NCBI GenBank assembly: GCA_036566745.1
Contig: DATCVR010000168.1
Span: 1-38,116, forward strand
Direction of reading: 5' to 3'
Length of the DNA: 38,116 nucleotides
From: DATCVR01 sp036566745
GTDB taxonomy: Bacteria; Actinomycetota; Actinomycetes; Jiangellales; Jiangellaceae
Positions 29,180-36,320 of this stretch are shown piece by piece. Both the position numbers and the translations under genes were made by a program. The notes under the pieces are model-generated. The model did not search any database and had not been told where the DNA came from. It saw only the letters and a list, made by a program, of their open reading frames with translations. How positions within the stretch are numbered: position 1 is the stretch's first letter; every line of letters begins with the position of its first letter.

Positions 29180-30448
29180 TCAGCGCAGGGGGTCGAAGGC
29201 CTTCATGACGGCGGGTACCTGGCCGGTCACTACGCCCTCGGCGACGTAGCGGCCGGTCAGCGGCCCGAGCGCGATGCCCCACATGCCGTGTCCGCCGGCC
29301 ACGTGCACCCGCGGCGAGCGGGTGACCCCGGCCAGCGGCAGGCCGTCAGCCGTGCAGGGACGTGACCCCACCCACTCGTGGGTGCGCTCGCCCCATCGTG
29401 CGCCCTGGAGCCGGGGCCGCGCGGCCTCGATGATCGCCCGGATGCGGCGCGGGTCGAGGCGTGCCTCGGGCCGGCGGAACTCCATCATCCCGGCCACCCG
29501 CAGCCGGTCGCCCAACGGCGTGCAGGCCACCCGCACGTCCGGGAAGTACACCGGGTTCGACGGCACCTTCTCCATCGGCACGCTGAAGCTGTATCCCCGC
29601 CCGGCCTGCACCACCCGGCGCACCCCGTACGGGCGCGCCAGCTGGTTGAGCCAGGTGCCGGTCGCCAGCACGACGGTGTCGGCGCGGAGCTCGCCGGAGC
29701 TCGTGTCGACGACCACGCCGGAGTTGCCCAGGTCGCGCACGTCGTGCACGGTCGTGCCGTCGAGGATCTTCCCGCCTCGGCCGATGACCGAGTCGGCCAG
29801 CGAGTTCACGTACGTGCCCGGGTCGATGTAACGCTGGCCCGCCAGCCGGACCGCTGCACCGACGCCCGAGCCCAGCGCCGGCTCGATCTCACGCGCCGCC
29901 GCACCGGAGATGGCCTCGAAGTCCACCGGAACCCCGGCGTGGACCACGTGGTGCATCTCCTCGACGAACGGGGCCCGCTCACGCTCGGTCGGGAAGCCCA
30001 CCAGGAACGGGTCGGCGACCTTGGTGGGAGCCGCGACACCCCCAGCAGCGAGCAGGTCGTAGGCCAGGAGCGCGTCGCCATTGACGGAGGCGAACACGGC
30101 CATGGCGCGCTTCCACCGCTTGGCCGTCGAGTGCCGCGCGAACCCGGTCAGGAAGCGCAGCAGCGCGGCGTCGGCGCGCAGCGGCACGTACACCGGCGAT
30201 GACGGGCTGATCACGGCCTTGACGCCGTACCGCAACACGGCAGGCTCCGGCAGCGGCGTGGTCAGCGCGGGCGCGAGCCACCCGGCGTTGCCCCACGACG
30301 ACCCGGCGGCGACGCCCGTGCGGTCGACCACCGTCACCTCGACGCCGCGCTCCTGGAGGAACCACGCGGTGGACAGTCCGACCATCCCGGCGCCGACGAC
30401 GATCGCCTGCGAGGGGACGCGAGCCGGTTGAGCTGGGGATGTGGACAT
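29180..30448 (-). CDS. dadA: FAD-dependent D-amino-acid dehydrogenase / glycine oxidase-like
   Basis: A 422-residue flavoprotein of the DAO family that oxidises D-amino acids or related amines to keto acids. The FAD dinucleotide-binding motif is AIVVGAGMVGLSTAWFLQERGVEVTVVDR (GxGxxG at 19-24). It is followed by the DadA-type GSSWGNAGWLAPALTTPLPEP, the second cofactor strand VVLATGTWLNQLARPYG, and the C-terminal GSRPCTADGLPLAGVTRSPRVHVAGGHGMWGIALGP. ATG 30448 is well supported by GGAGGT; the longer upstream frame is antisense-like. No signal sequence is seen. A PucR-type regulator is encoded upstream on the same strand, separated by a palindrome-rich spacer, and may control it. Substrate specificity is inferred from family only. 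Confidence 0.88.
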   Translation of the reverse strand: MSTSPAQPARVPSQAIVVGAGMVGLSTAWFLQERGVEVTVVDRTGVAAGSSWGNAGWLAPALTTPLPEPAVLRYGVKAVISPSSPVYVPLRADAALLRFLTGFARHSTAKRWKRAMAVFASVNGDALLAYDLLAAGGVAAPTKVADPFLVGFPTERERAPFVEEMHHVVHAGVPVDFEAISGAAAREIEPALGSGVGAAVRLAGQRYIDPGTYVNSLADSVIGRGGKILDGTTVHDVRDLGNSGVVVDTSSGELRADTVVLATGTWLNQLARPYGVRRVVQAGRGYSFSVPMEKVPSNPVYFPDVRVACTPLGDRLRVAGMMEFRRPEARLDPRRIRAIIEAARPRLQGARWGERTHEWVGSRPCTADGLPLAGVTRSPRVHVAGGHGMWGIALGPLTGRYVAEGVVTGQVPAVMKAFDPLR

Positions 30449-30576
30449 GGCCGACCTCCGGTGGACGACGAAAGTGCCGACCATCGTCAGGCCGGCCGAC
30501 ATCGCCCGGCACTGTGCGCTCGGCCAGCACTTCGGCCCCGAGCCGGTGCGATCGGCCAACCCGGGCCCACACACCC

Positions 30577-30685
30577 CCGCGTTGATCTTGGAGTTTTCGC
30601 GGGATCAACCGGGCATCTCGCCCAGTAATTGGGCGATTACTCCAAGATCAACAAGGAGGGCGGCGCAACGACCTGATCAACGCGG
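30577..30685. repeat. composite palindrome between pucR-like gene and dadA
   Basis: Three nested inverted repeats: CCGCGTTGATC (30577-30587) with GATCAACGCGG (30675-30685); GTTGATCTTGGAGT (30581-30594) with 30639-30652; and CGCCCA (30619-30624) with TGGGCG (30630-30635). GATCAAC occurs three times in all. The right outer arm overlaps the stop codon of the regulator gene. It may act as that gene's terminator or be an intergenic palindromic repeat. Confidence 0.8.
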
Positions 30686-31927
30686 AGGAGACGCCAACCC
30701 GGCGGCGCGCAGTTGCAACATCACGGCCAGGCGGGTGTCGGCGTCGTCGAGATCGACCCCGCAGGCGTCCTTCGCCCTCCGGACGCGGTTGCGCAGCGTG
30801 TTGGGATGGACGTGCAGCGCCTCGGCGGCGTCCCGGACGTCGCCGCCCTCGGCGAGGTAGGCGCGGGCACTGGCCACCAGTTCGGTGCCGTGGTCACGAT
30901 CGTGGGCGGCCAGGGCCGGCAGCGGCCCGTGGTCGCCGAGCCCGTCCGCCTCCAGCGAGTCGGCGACCCGCAGCGTGACGACGTCGAGGAAGACCTCGTC
31001 GAGCGAGGCCACGACGCCGGCCCGCCGCCGCGCCAGCAGCGCCCGGACGACGTCGTCGGAGTCGGAGCGCGAGCGGTGGGCCTCGTCCGGTCCGGCCACG
31101 CCGCGCCCGATCCCGGCGACGATCCCGGGGCGGTCGGCGTTGCGGCTGAGGAAGTCGGCCACGACCCGTCGAGCCGCCTGGACGTCCGAGCGGGCCACGA
31201 CGTAGACCGTGCCCCCGACCAGCGCGGACGCGCAGCGCAGTTGGACCGCCGCGAGGTGCAGCGCGACCCCGTCGGCCAGCCGCTCGGCCCGGGCCGCGAC
31301 GGTGGCCGGGAGCGCGGGAACCCCGGCCTGGGACTCCCCCGGCAGCGGCACGATCGCCGCGACCACGAGTTCGCCCGCGGGCAGCCCGAGCCGGGCCGCC
31401 GCGGCTCCGGCCCCGGCACCGCCCCGCAGCACGGTGCCGACCAGCTCGAAGCGGGTGCGGCGGGCCAGATCACGACGATTGCGGTCGAGGACGAGGTGCT
31501 CGGCCACCACCGGCACGGACTCCAGCAGCGCGCGCTCCTGGAACGTGGTGGGCGGCCCGTCGAGCGCTGCCCAGATCGACCCGATCAGCTCACCGTCGGC
31601 CCGCACGGCCACGACCGCCCGCGGCTTCATCCCCACCCCGGCGAGGTCGGCGTAGACCACACCTTCGCGGGTCGCGAGCTGCTCGAACACGCCGGCGTCG
31701 CGCAACGCGTCCTGGTACCGCTGGGGCACGCGACGGCCCAGGATCGTGGCGGTGCGGGCCTCGTCGACCTTGACCTGGCCGTCGGAGAACGCCAGCACCA
31801 CCGTGTCGCGGTCCTCGATGGTCACCGGCGCGCCCACGAGGTCGGCGAGGGCGTCGGCGAGCGTGAAGAGGTCGCCGACCGGCAGGTCGGCCAGCCCGGA
31901 CGGCGGCGGCACCGCGCGCTCAGCCAC
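30677..31927 (-). CDS. PucR/CdaR-family transcriptional regulator
   Basis: A 416-residue regulator. Residues 15-150 form a GAF-like sensor (LFTLADALADLVGAPVTIEDRDTVVLAFS, then GVGMKPRAVVAVRADGELIGSIWA). Residues about 180-300 resemble the GGDEF-like CdaR middle domain. The C terminus is the PucR helix-turn-helix EGGDVRDAAEALHVHPNTLRNRVRRAKDACGVDL, where HPNTLRNRV is the recognition-helix hallmark. GTG 31927 overlaps the end of lpdA by eight bases, with GGAGG ten bases upstream inside lpdA, so expression is coupled to lpdA. Family members control purine, sugar-acid or amino-acid catabolism; the downstream dadA gene is a candidate target. Effector unknown. Confidence 0.9.
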   Translation of the reverse strand: MAERAVPPPSGLADLPVGDLFTLADALADLVGAPVTIEDRDTVVLAFSDGQVKVDEARTATILGRRVPQRYQDALRDAGVFEQLATREGVVYADLAGVGMKPRAVVAVRADGELIGSIWAALDGPPTTFQERALLESVPVVAEHLVLDRNRRDLARRTRFELVGTVLRGGAGAGAAAARLGLPAGELVVAAIVPLPGESQAGVPALPATVAARAERLADGVALHLAAVQLRCASALVGGTVYVVARSDVQAARRVVADFLSRNADRPGIVAGIGRGVAGPDEAHRSRSDSDDVVRALLARRRAGVVASLDEVFLDVVTLRVADSLEADGLGDHGPLPALAAHDRDHGTELVASARAYLAEGGDVRDAAEALHVHPNTLRNRVRRAKDACGVDLDDADTRLAVMLQLRAAGLASPPR

Positions 31928-33305
31928 GCAGATGCAGCCTCCGCGCCGCCTCGGCCACCGACCCGGACAGCGACGGGTAGACCGTGAACGCCCGGGCCAG
32001 CTGGTCGACGGTGAGCGATCCCTCGATCGCCAGCGAGATGGGGTGGATCAGCTCGCTCGCCCGCGGCGCGACGACCACACCACCGACGACGATGCCGGTG
32101 ACCGGGCGGCAGAACAGCTTGACGAACCCGTCGGTGATGCCCTGCATCTTGGCCCGCGGGTTGGTCGCCAGTGGCAGCTTGACCGCGCGCGCGTCGATCT
32201 CGCCGGCATCGATGGCGGCCTGGCTCCAGCCCACCGTGGCGATCTCGGGCGAGGTGAAGACGTTGGACGCGACGGTCTTGAGATCGAGCGGCGCCACGGC
32301 GTCGCCCAGCGCGTGCCACATGGCCGTGCGCCCCTGCATCGCCGCGACCGAGGCGAGCATCAGGACGCCGGTGCAGTCGCCCGCCGCGTAGACACCGCGC
32401 GCGGACGTCCGGGACACGCGGTCCACCGTGACGAAGCCACCGTCGCCGACGTCGACACCGCAGTCCTCCAGGCCGATGCCCTCGGTGTTGGGGACCGAGC
32501 CGACCGCCATCAGGCAGTGCGAGCCCTCGACGGTGCGGCCGTCGGCGAGCGTGACGACCACGCCGTCACCCTCATGCCGGACCGACGCCGCCCGCGAGCG
32601 CGAGAGCACCGTCAGGCCCCGCCGCGCGAAGACCTCCTCGAGCACGTGGGCGGCGTCAGCGTCCTCGCCGGGCAGCACGCGGTCGCGCGAGGACACGAGC
32701 ACGACGTCGGTGCCGAGCGCGTTGTAGGCGCTGGCGAACTCGGCACCCGTGACCCCCGAGCCGACGACGACCAGCCGTTCGGGCAGCTCGTCGAGGTCGT
32801 ACACCTGCTCCCAGGTGAGGATCCGTTCACCGTCGGGCACGGCTTCGGGGAGGACGCGCGGCCGGGCGCCGGTGGCGATCAGCGCGACGTCGGCGGCCAG
32901 TTCCTCCGAGCCGCCGTCGGCGAGGTCGACGACCACACGGTCGCTGGGCGCGAGCCTGCCGACTCCGCGGATGATGCGGGCACCGGCCTTCTCGACCGCG
33001 GCGGCTGTGTCGGCCGACTGGGCCAGCGCCAGCGCACGGACCCGCTCGTTGACCCGCACGAGGTCGACCCCGACGCCGTCGTCGCCGATCTCGACCCCGA
33101 GCTCGCCGGACTCGGCCGTCTCGGTGACCACCTCGGCGGTGGCGATGAGGGTCTTGCTGGGCACGCAGTCGGTGAGCACCGCCGAGCCGCCGAGACCGTC
33201 ACGGTCGACCACCGTGACCTCTGCGCCCAGCTGGGCAGCGACCAGCGCCGCCTCGTAGCCGCCGGGACCGCCTCCGAGAATCGCCACACGAGTCACGTCC
33301 GTCAT
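31920..33305 (-). CDS. lpdA: LpdA-type NAD(P)H quinone reductase (dihydrolipoamide dehydrogenase-like)
   Basis: A 461-residue flavoprotein with two-dinucleotide-binding architecture: FAD motif VAILGGGPGGYEAALVAAQLG at 7-27, NAD motif VVVGSGVTGAEFASAYNALG, and VYAAGDCTGVLMLASVAAMQG. Instead of the redox-active CxxxxC pair it reads GGSAVLTDCVPSK, so only Cys47 remains and the first position is Ala. The C-terminal HPxxxE catalytic pair is also missing (VYPSLSGSVAEA). These losses are those of M. tuberculosis LpdA (Rv3303c), which reduces quinones rather than lipoamide. It overlaps the PucR-type gene and is divergent from PNP, as expected for this locus. Confidence 0.93.
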   Translation of the reverse strand: MTDVTRVAILGGGPGGYEAALVAAQLGAEVTVVDRDGLGGSAVLTDCVPSKTLIATAEVVTETAESGELGVEIGDDGVGVDLVRVNERVRALALAQSADTAAAVEKAGARIIRGVGRLAPSDRVVVDLADGGSEELAADVALIATGARPRVLPEAVPDGERILTWEQVYDLDELPERLVVVGSGVTGAEFASAYNALGTDVVLVSSRDRVLPGEDADAAHVLEEVFARRGLTVLSRSRAASVRHEGDGVVVTLADGRTVEGSHCLMAVGSVPNTEGIGLEDCGVDVGDGGFVTVDRVSRTSARGVYAAGDCTGVLMLASVAAMQGRTAMWHALGDAVAPLDLKTVASNVFTSPEIATVGWSQAAIDAGEIDARAVKLPLATNPRAKMQGITDGFVKLFCRPVTGIVVGGVVVAPRASELIHPISLAIEGSLTVDQLARAFTVYPSLSGSVAEAARRLHLRG

Positions 33306-33390
33306 TCTCGCCTATCGGGACGCCCGCGTGGCCAGGCCTGAGCACCACGCCCACGCGCGCCCGGTCTCGGTGCCGCTGAGCCGCCCGCGA

Positions 33391-33396
33391 TACGGT
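33391..33396 (+). promoter_or_regulatory. -10 element (TACGGT) of the PNP gene, leaderless
   Basis: TACGGT ends six bases before ATG 33403; no Shine-Dalgarno sequence is present. Confidence 0.5.
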
Positions 33397-33402
33397 CGCC
33401 GG

Positions 33403-34227
33403 ATGATCCAGACCACCGGGCCCGACGACCCGTTCGCCGCCGCCTCCGCGGCGGCCGCGCGCCTCGCCGAGCTGACCGGCGTCGAGCGTCATGACGTCGC
33501 GCTCGTGCTCGGCTCTGGCTGGGGCGGAGCAGCCGAGCTTATCGGCACGACCGTCGCCGAGATCCCCAGCTCGGACGTCCCCGGCTTCGCCAAGCCGGCC
33601 GTCGAGGGCCACGTCGGCACGATCCGGTCGATCCGTATCGGCGACACCGACCGGCACGCCCTGGTGCTCGGCTCGCGCACCCACCTCTACGAGGGCCGCG
33701 GCGTGCGTGCGGTGGTCCACGGCGTGCGCACGGCGGCGGCCGCCGGGGTGTCCACGATCGTGCTGACGAACGGCTGCGGTGGCCTGCGCGACGAGTGGAC
33801 GCCGGGCACTCCGGTCCTGATCAGCGACCACATCAACCTCACCGCGACCTCGCCGCTCGAGGGCGCCACGTTCGTGGACCTGACCGACCTGTACTCCGCG
33901 CGGCTGCGTACCGTCGCCCGTGAGGTCGACGCCGAGCTGACCGAAGGGGTCTACGTCCAGTTCCGCGGGCCCCACTACGAGACTCCGGCGGAGGTCCAGT
34001 TCGCCAAGCGGATCGGCGGCGACCTGGTCGGCATGTCCACCACGCTCGAGGCCATTGCCGCCCGCCAGGCCGGCGTCGAGGTGCTCGGCCTCTCGCTCGT
34101 GACCAACCTGGCCGCTGGCATCAGCGCCACCCCGCTGAGCCATTCCGAGGTCATCGAGGCCGGCCAGGCGGCCGGTCCCCGCATCAGCACGCTGCTCGCC
34201 GACATCGTCGGGCGCATCGCCGGCTGA
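33403..34227 (+). CDS. punA: purine-nucleoside phosphorylase (trimeric type)
   Basis: The enzyme splits purine (deoxy)nucleosides with phosphate to base and (deoxy)ribose 1-phosphate. The 274-residue product belongs to the trimeric, 6-oxopurine-preferring class. It has VLGSGWGG (phosphate-binding Ser38), VEGHVG, GSRTHLYEGRG, LTNGCGGLRDEW, GPHYETPAE at 189-197, and MSTTLEAIAARQAGVEVLGLSLVTNLAAG with the base-binding Asn235. ATG 33403 is placed by the -10 hexamer; an upstream in-frame ATG at 33328 precedes it. Two genes further on are a sugar-phosphate mutase and deoC, which together would carry deoxyribose 1-phosphate to glyceraldehyde 3-phosphate and acetaldehyde. Mycobacterial annotation calls this gene deoD, although it is not the hexameric DeoD type. 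Confidence 0.93.
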   Translation: MIQTTGPDDPFAAASAAAARLAELTGVERHDVALVLGSGWGGAAELIGTTVAEIPSSDVPGFAKPAVEGHVGTIRSIRIGDTDRHALVLGSRTHLYEGRGVRAVVHGVRTAAAAGVSTIVLTNGCGGLRDEWTPGTPVLISDHINLTATSPLEGATFVDLTDLYSARLRTVAREVDAELTEGVYVQFRGPHYETPAEVQFAKRIGGDLVGMSTTLEAIAARQAGVEVLGLSLVTNLAAGISATPLSHSEVIEAGQAAGPRISTLLADIVGRIAG

Positions 34228-34315
34228 CCCGGGCCTCCGGCCGCACCAGAACTCCACCGTTCCGCCCGAACCTCCCGCCCGTCCGGCGGGCCGACACCCT
34301 CTGGAGACCGGCACG

Positions 34316-35116
34316 ATGATGGGGCGGACCCATGCACTCAGCGGATGGTGCGCCGGCCTGGCGCTGGCGCCCGCGCTCGGGGCCCAGACGCTGCACCAGA
34401 CCGTGGTGTTCAGCGCCACGACCGCCGGATTCGCCCTGCTGCCGGACCTCGACCACCCTCGCGCCCGCGCGTCGCGGCTCCTCGGCCCGCTGACCCGGGT
34501 CATCTCCTGGCTGCTGCGGCGGGTCTCGGCGGCCGTGTACGCACTGACGAAGGGGCCTCGGGACGAGCCGGTCACGGGCCGGCATCGACACCTGTCGCAC
34601 ACGGCGGTGTTCGCGGTGGGTCTCGGTGCGGCGACGACGTCGGCCACCCACGCGTGGGGCCCGTGGGCGGTGACCGTCGTGGTGATCCTCGGCCTGTTAC
34701 TGGCCGAGGCGGCGCTGGGTGACTGGTTGTTGCCGGTCAGCGGCGCGGCGGTGGTCTGGTGGATCCACACCGCTGGCGACCGGATGGCCGAGCTGGACCG
34801 GGCCACCGGATGGCTCGGCGTGGCGGTGGCCGCGGGATGCCTGACGCACTGCCTCGGCGACGCCCTCACCAAGAGCGGGTGCCCGATCCTCTTCCCGATC
34901 CCGATCGCGGGCGAGACGTGGTACGAGATCAGGCTGCCCCGGCCGCTCCGGTTCCGCACCGGGAAGCGGGTCGAGAACCGGCTGATCTTCCCGGCGTTCG
35001 TGATCCTCGGTGTGCTGCTCGTCCCGGGGGTCTGGGAGTCCGCGGCCGACGCGACCCAACGACTGCTCGACTCGCCCGCCTTCACCTCCGGCGACGCGAC
35101 GTCCGGCGGCCTCTAG
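34316..35116 (+). CDS. YdjM-family (PF04307) inner-membrane metal-dependent hydrolase-like protein
   Basis: A 266-residue polytopic membrane protein. The family marks are MGRTHALSGWCAGLALA at the N terminus, LLPDLDHPRARASR, a central RHRHLSHTAVFAV and a later HCLGDALTKSGCPILFPIPI. The conserved His and Asp residues face one side of the membrane and suggest metal binding, but no reaction is established; E. coli YdjM is SOS-induced and often called LexA-regulated. Four or five hydrophobic helices are visible, with a basic cytoplasmic loop near 60-95. ATG 34316 has CTGGAG nine bases before it. The gene ends in a CTAG whose palindrome also supplies the stop codon of the convergent Ddn-type gene. 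Confidence 0.8.
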   Translation: MMGRTHALSGWCAGLALAPALGAQTLHQTVVFSATTAGFALLPDLDHPRARASRLLGPLTRVISWLLRRVSAAVYALTKGPRDEPVTGRHRHLSHTAVFAVGLGAATTSATHAWGPWAVTVVVILGLLLAEAALGDWLLPVSGAAVVWWIHTAGDRMAELDRATGWLGVAVAAGCLTHCLGDALTKSGCPILFPIPIAGETWYEIRLPRPLRFRTGKRVENRLIFPAFVILGVLLVPGVWESAADATQRLLDSPAFTSGDATSGGL

Positions 35117-35550
35117 GACCCCTGGATCCGCTCGAACACCACCACCGGGATCTCGCGGCTCGTCTTCGTGCGGTACCGGTCGTAGTCGGGCCACAGGTCG
35201 GCCATCTGCCGCCACAGCCGCTCGCGCTCGTGGCCATGGACGACGCGGGCCTGGGCGGCGAAGACCTCGGCGCCCACCTGCAGTTCGACGGTGGGGTCGG
35301 CCAGGAGGTTGAGGTACCAGGCCGGATCGGCCGGCTTACCGCCGTTGGAGCCCACGACGACGTATCGCTCGCCGTCGAGGCCGTAGATGAGCGCCGTCCG
35401 CCGAAGCTCCCCGCTGCGCCGGCCCCGGGTGGTGAGCAGCAAGGTGGTCACGCCCCAGCGGCGATGCCCGCGGCGGCCGCCGGACTCGACGTACTCGCGG
35501 ATGTGCCGGGACACCCAGCCCGTGGGCGAGTCGTGCACGTCCTCGCTCAT
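35113..35550 (-). CDS. deazaflavin (F420)-dependent nitroreductase family protein (Ddn type)
   Basis: A 145-residue split-beta-barrel protein of the Ddn family, which uses reduced F420 to reduce quinones or nitroaromatics. The signature is LLTTRGRRSGELRRTALIYGLDGERYVVVGSNGGKPADPAWYLNLLADPTVELQVG, including the G.KSG-like phosphate-binding loop (here GRRSGELR) and the G.PADPAW motif. It ends with WPDYDRYRTKTSREIPVVVFERI. ATG 35550 follows GAGGG at six to seven bases; the frame upstream of it is not protein-like. It faces the YdjM-like gene with overlapping stop codons and is divergent from lspA. A second F420-family protein is encoded at 26.2 kb. Confidence 0.9.
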   Translation of the reverse strand: MSEDVHDSPTGWVSRHIREYVESGGRRGHRRWGVTTLLLTTRGRRSGELRRTALIYGLDGERYVVVGSNGGKPADPAWYLNLLADPTVELQVGAEVFAAQARVVHGHERERLWRQMADLWPDYDRYRTKTSREIPVVVFERIQGS

Positions 35551-35639
35551 GCTCGTCCCTCTCGGATCGTTCCCCACGCAGTCAACCGTAGGCCGACGAC
35601 GGTGCCGTCCCCGACCTCGCGGCGAGCTCCCGCGGCCAC

Positions 35640-35660
35640 CATGGGACGCTTCGTCCCATG
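35640..35660. promoter_or_regulatory. 8-bp inverted repeat spanning the lspA start codon
   Basis: CATGGGAC (35640-35647) and GTCCCATG (35653-35660) flank a five-base spacer. The right arm contains the ATG of lspA, so the arrangement could be an operator or an RNA hairpin that hides the start. Confidence 0.4.
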
Positions 35661-36254
35661 TCGTCGTCCGACCCCGCGCCCGCACCCGAACCGGCTCCCG
35701 AGCAGGTGCCGTCGACCGGTTCCGCGGCCGGGCCTGCTCCGGTTCCGGCACGACGCAACCGGCGCCTCGTCGTCTGGATGGCGGCCATCGCCGTCACGGT
35801 CGCCCTCGTCGACCAGCTCACGAAGTACTGGGCCGAGCGCGTCCTCGCCGGGCACGGCCTCGTCGAGGTGATCGGCGAGGTCATCCAGTTCCGGCTGATC
35901 TACAACCCCGGTGCGGCCTTCTCGATCGCCTCCGGGATGACCTGGCTCCTCACGCTGATCGTCGTCGTCGTGGTCGTCGTCATCCTGCGGGCGTCGTCGC
36001 GGATCGGATCGCGCGGCTGGGCGGTCGCCCTGGGGCTGTTACTGGGCGGCGCGGTGGGCAATCTCGTGGACCGGCTGTTCCGCCAACCCGGATTCCCGCA
36101 GGGCCACGTGGTCGACTTCATCGACTATGCGGGCTGGTTCGTGGGCAACGTCGCCGACATCGCCGTGGTGTGCGGGGCGGGCCTGATCGGACTGCTGACG
36201 CTGCGCGGCATCGGCATCGACGGCACGCGCGCCACCGGGCACCGAAAGCCGTGA
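35658..36254 (+). CDS. lspA: lipoprotein signal peptidase (signal peptidase II)
   Basis: LspA removes signal peptides from prolipoproteins in the membrane. The 198-residue protein has a Pro/Ala-rich N-terminal tail (residues 1-35) longer than in E. coli, then four membrane helices. The aspartyl catalytic pair is present: GNLVDRLFR with Asp138 and FVGNVADIAVV with Asp167. The DQLTKYW and NPGAAFSI motifs are also typical. There is no Shine-Dalgarno sequence ahead of ATG 35658, and an inverted repeat covers the start. The next gene, a sugar-phosphate mutase, begins 66 bases downstream on the same strand with its own weak ribosome binding site. Confidence 0.95.
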   Translation: MSSSDPAPAPEPAPEQVPSTGSAAGPAPVPARRNRRLVVWMAAIAVTVALVDQLTKYWAERVLAGHGLVEVIGEVIQFRLIYNPGAAFSIASGMTWLLTLIVVVVVVVILRASSRIGSRGWAVALGLLLGGAVGNLVDRLFRQPGFPQGHVVDFIDYAGWFVGNVADIAVVCGAGLIGLLTLRGIGIDGTRATGHRKP

Positions 36255-36320
36255 TGACCGCGACCCCGGTAGGTTGCTGACACCGGCGCCCGCCCACCTC
36301 ACCCACCCAGCGAGGTTCCC

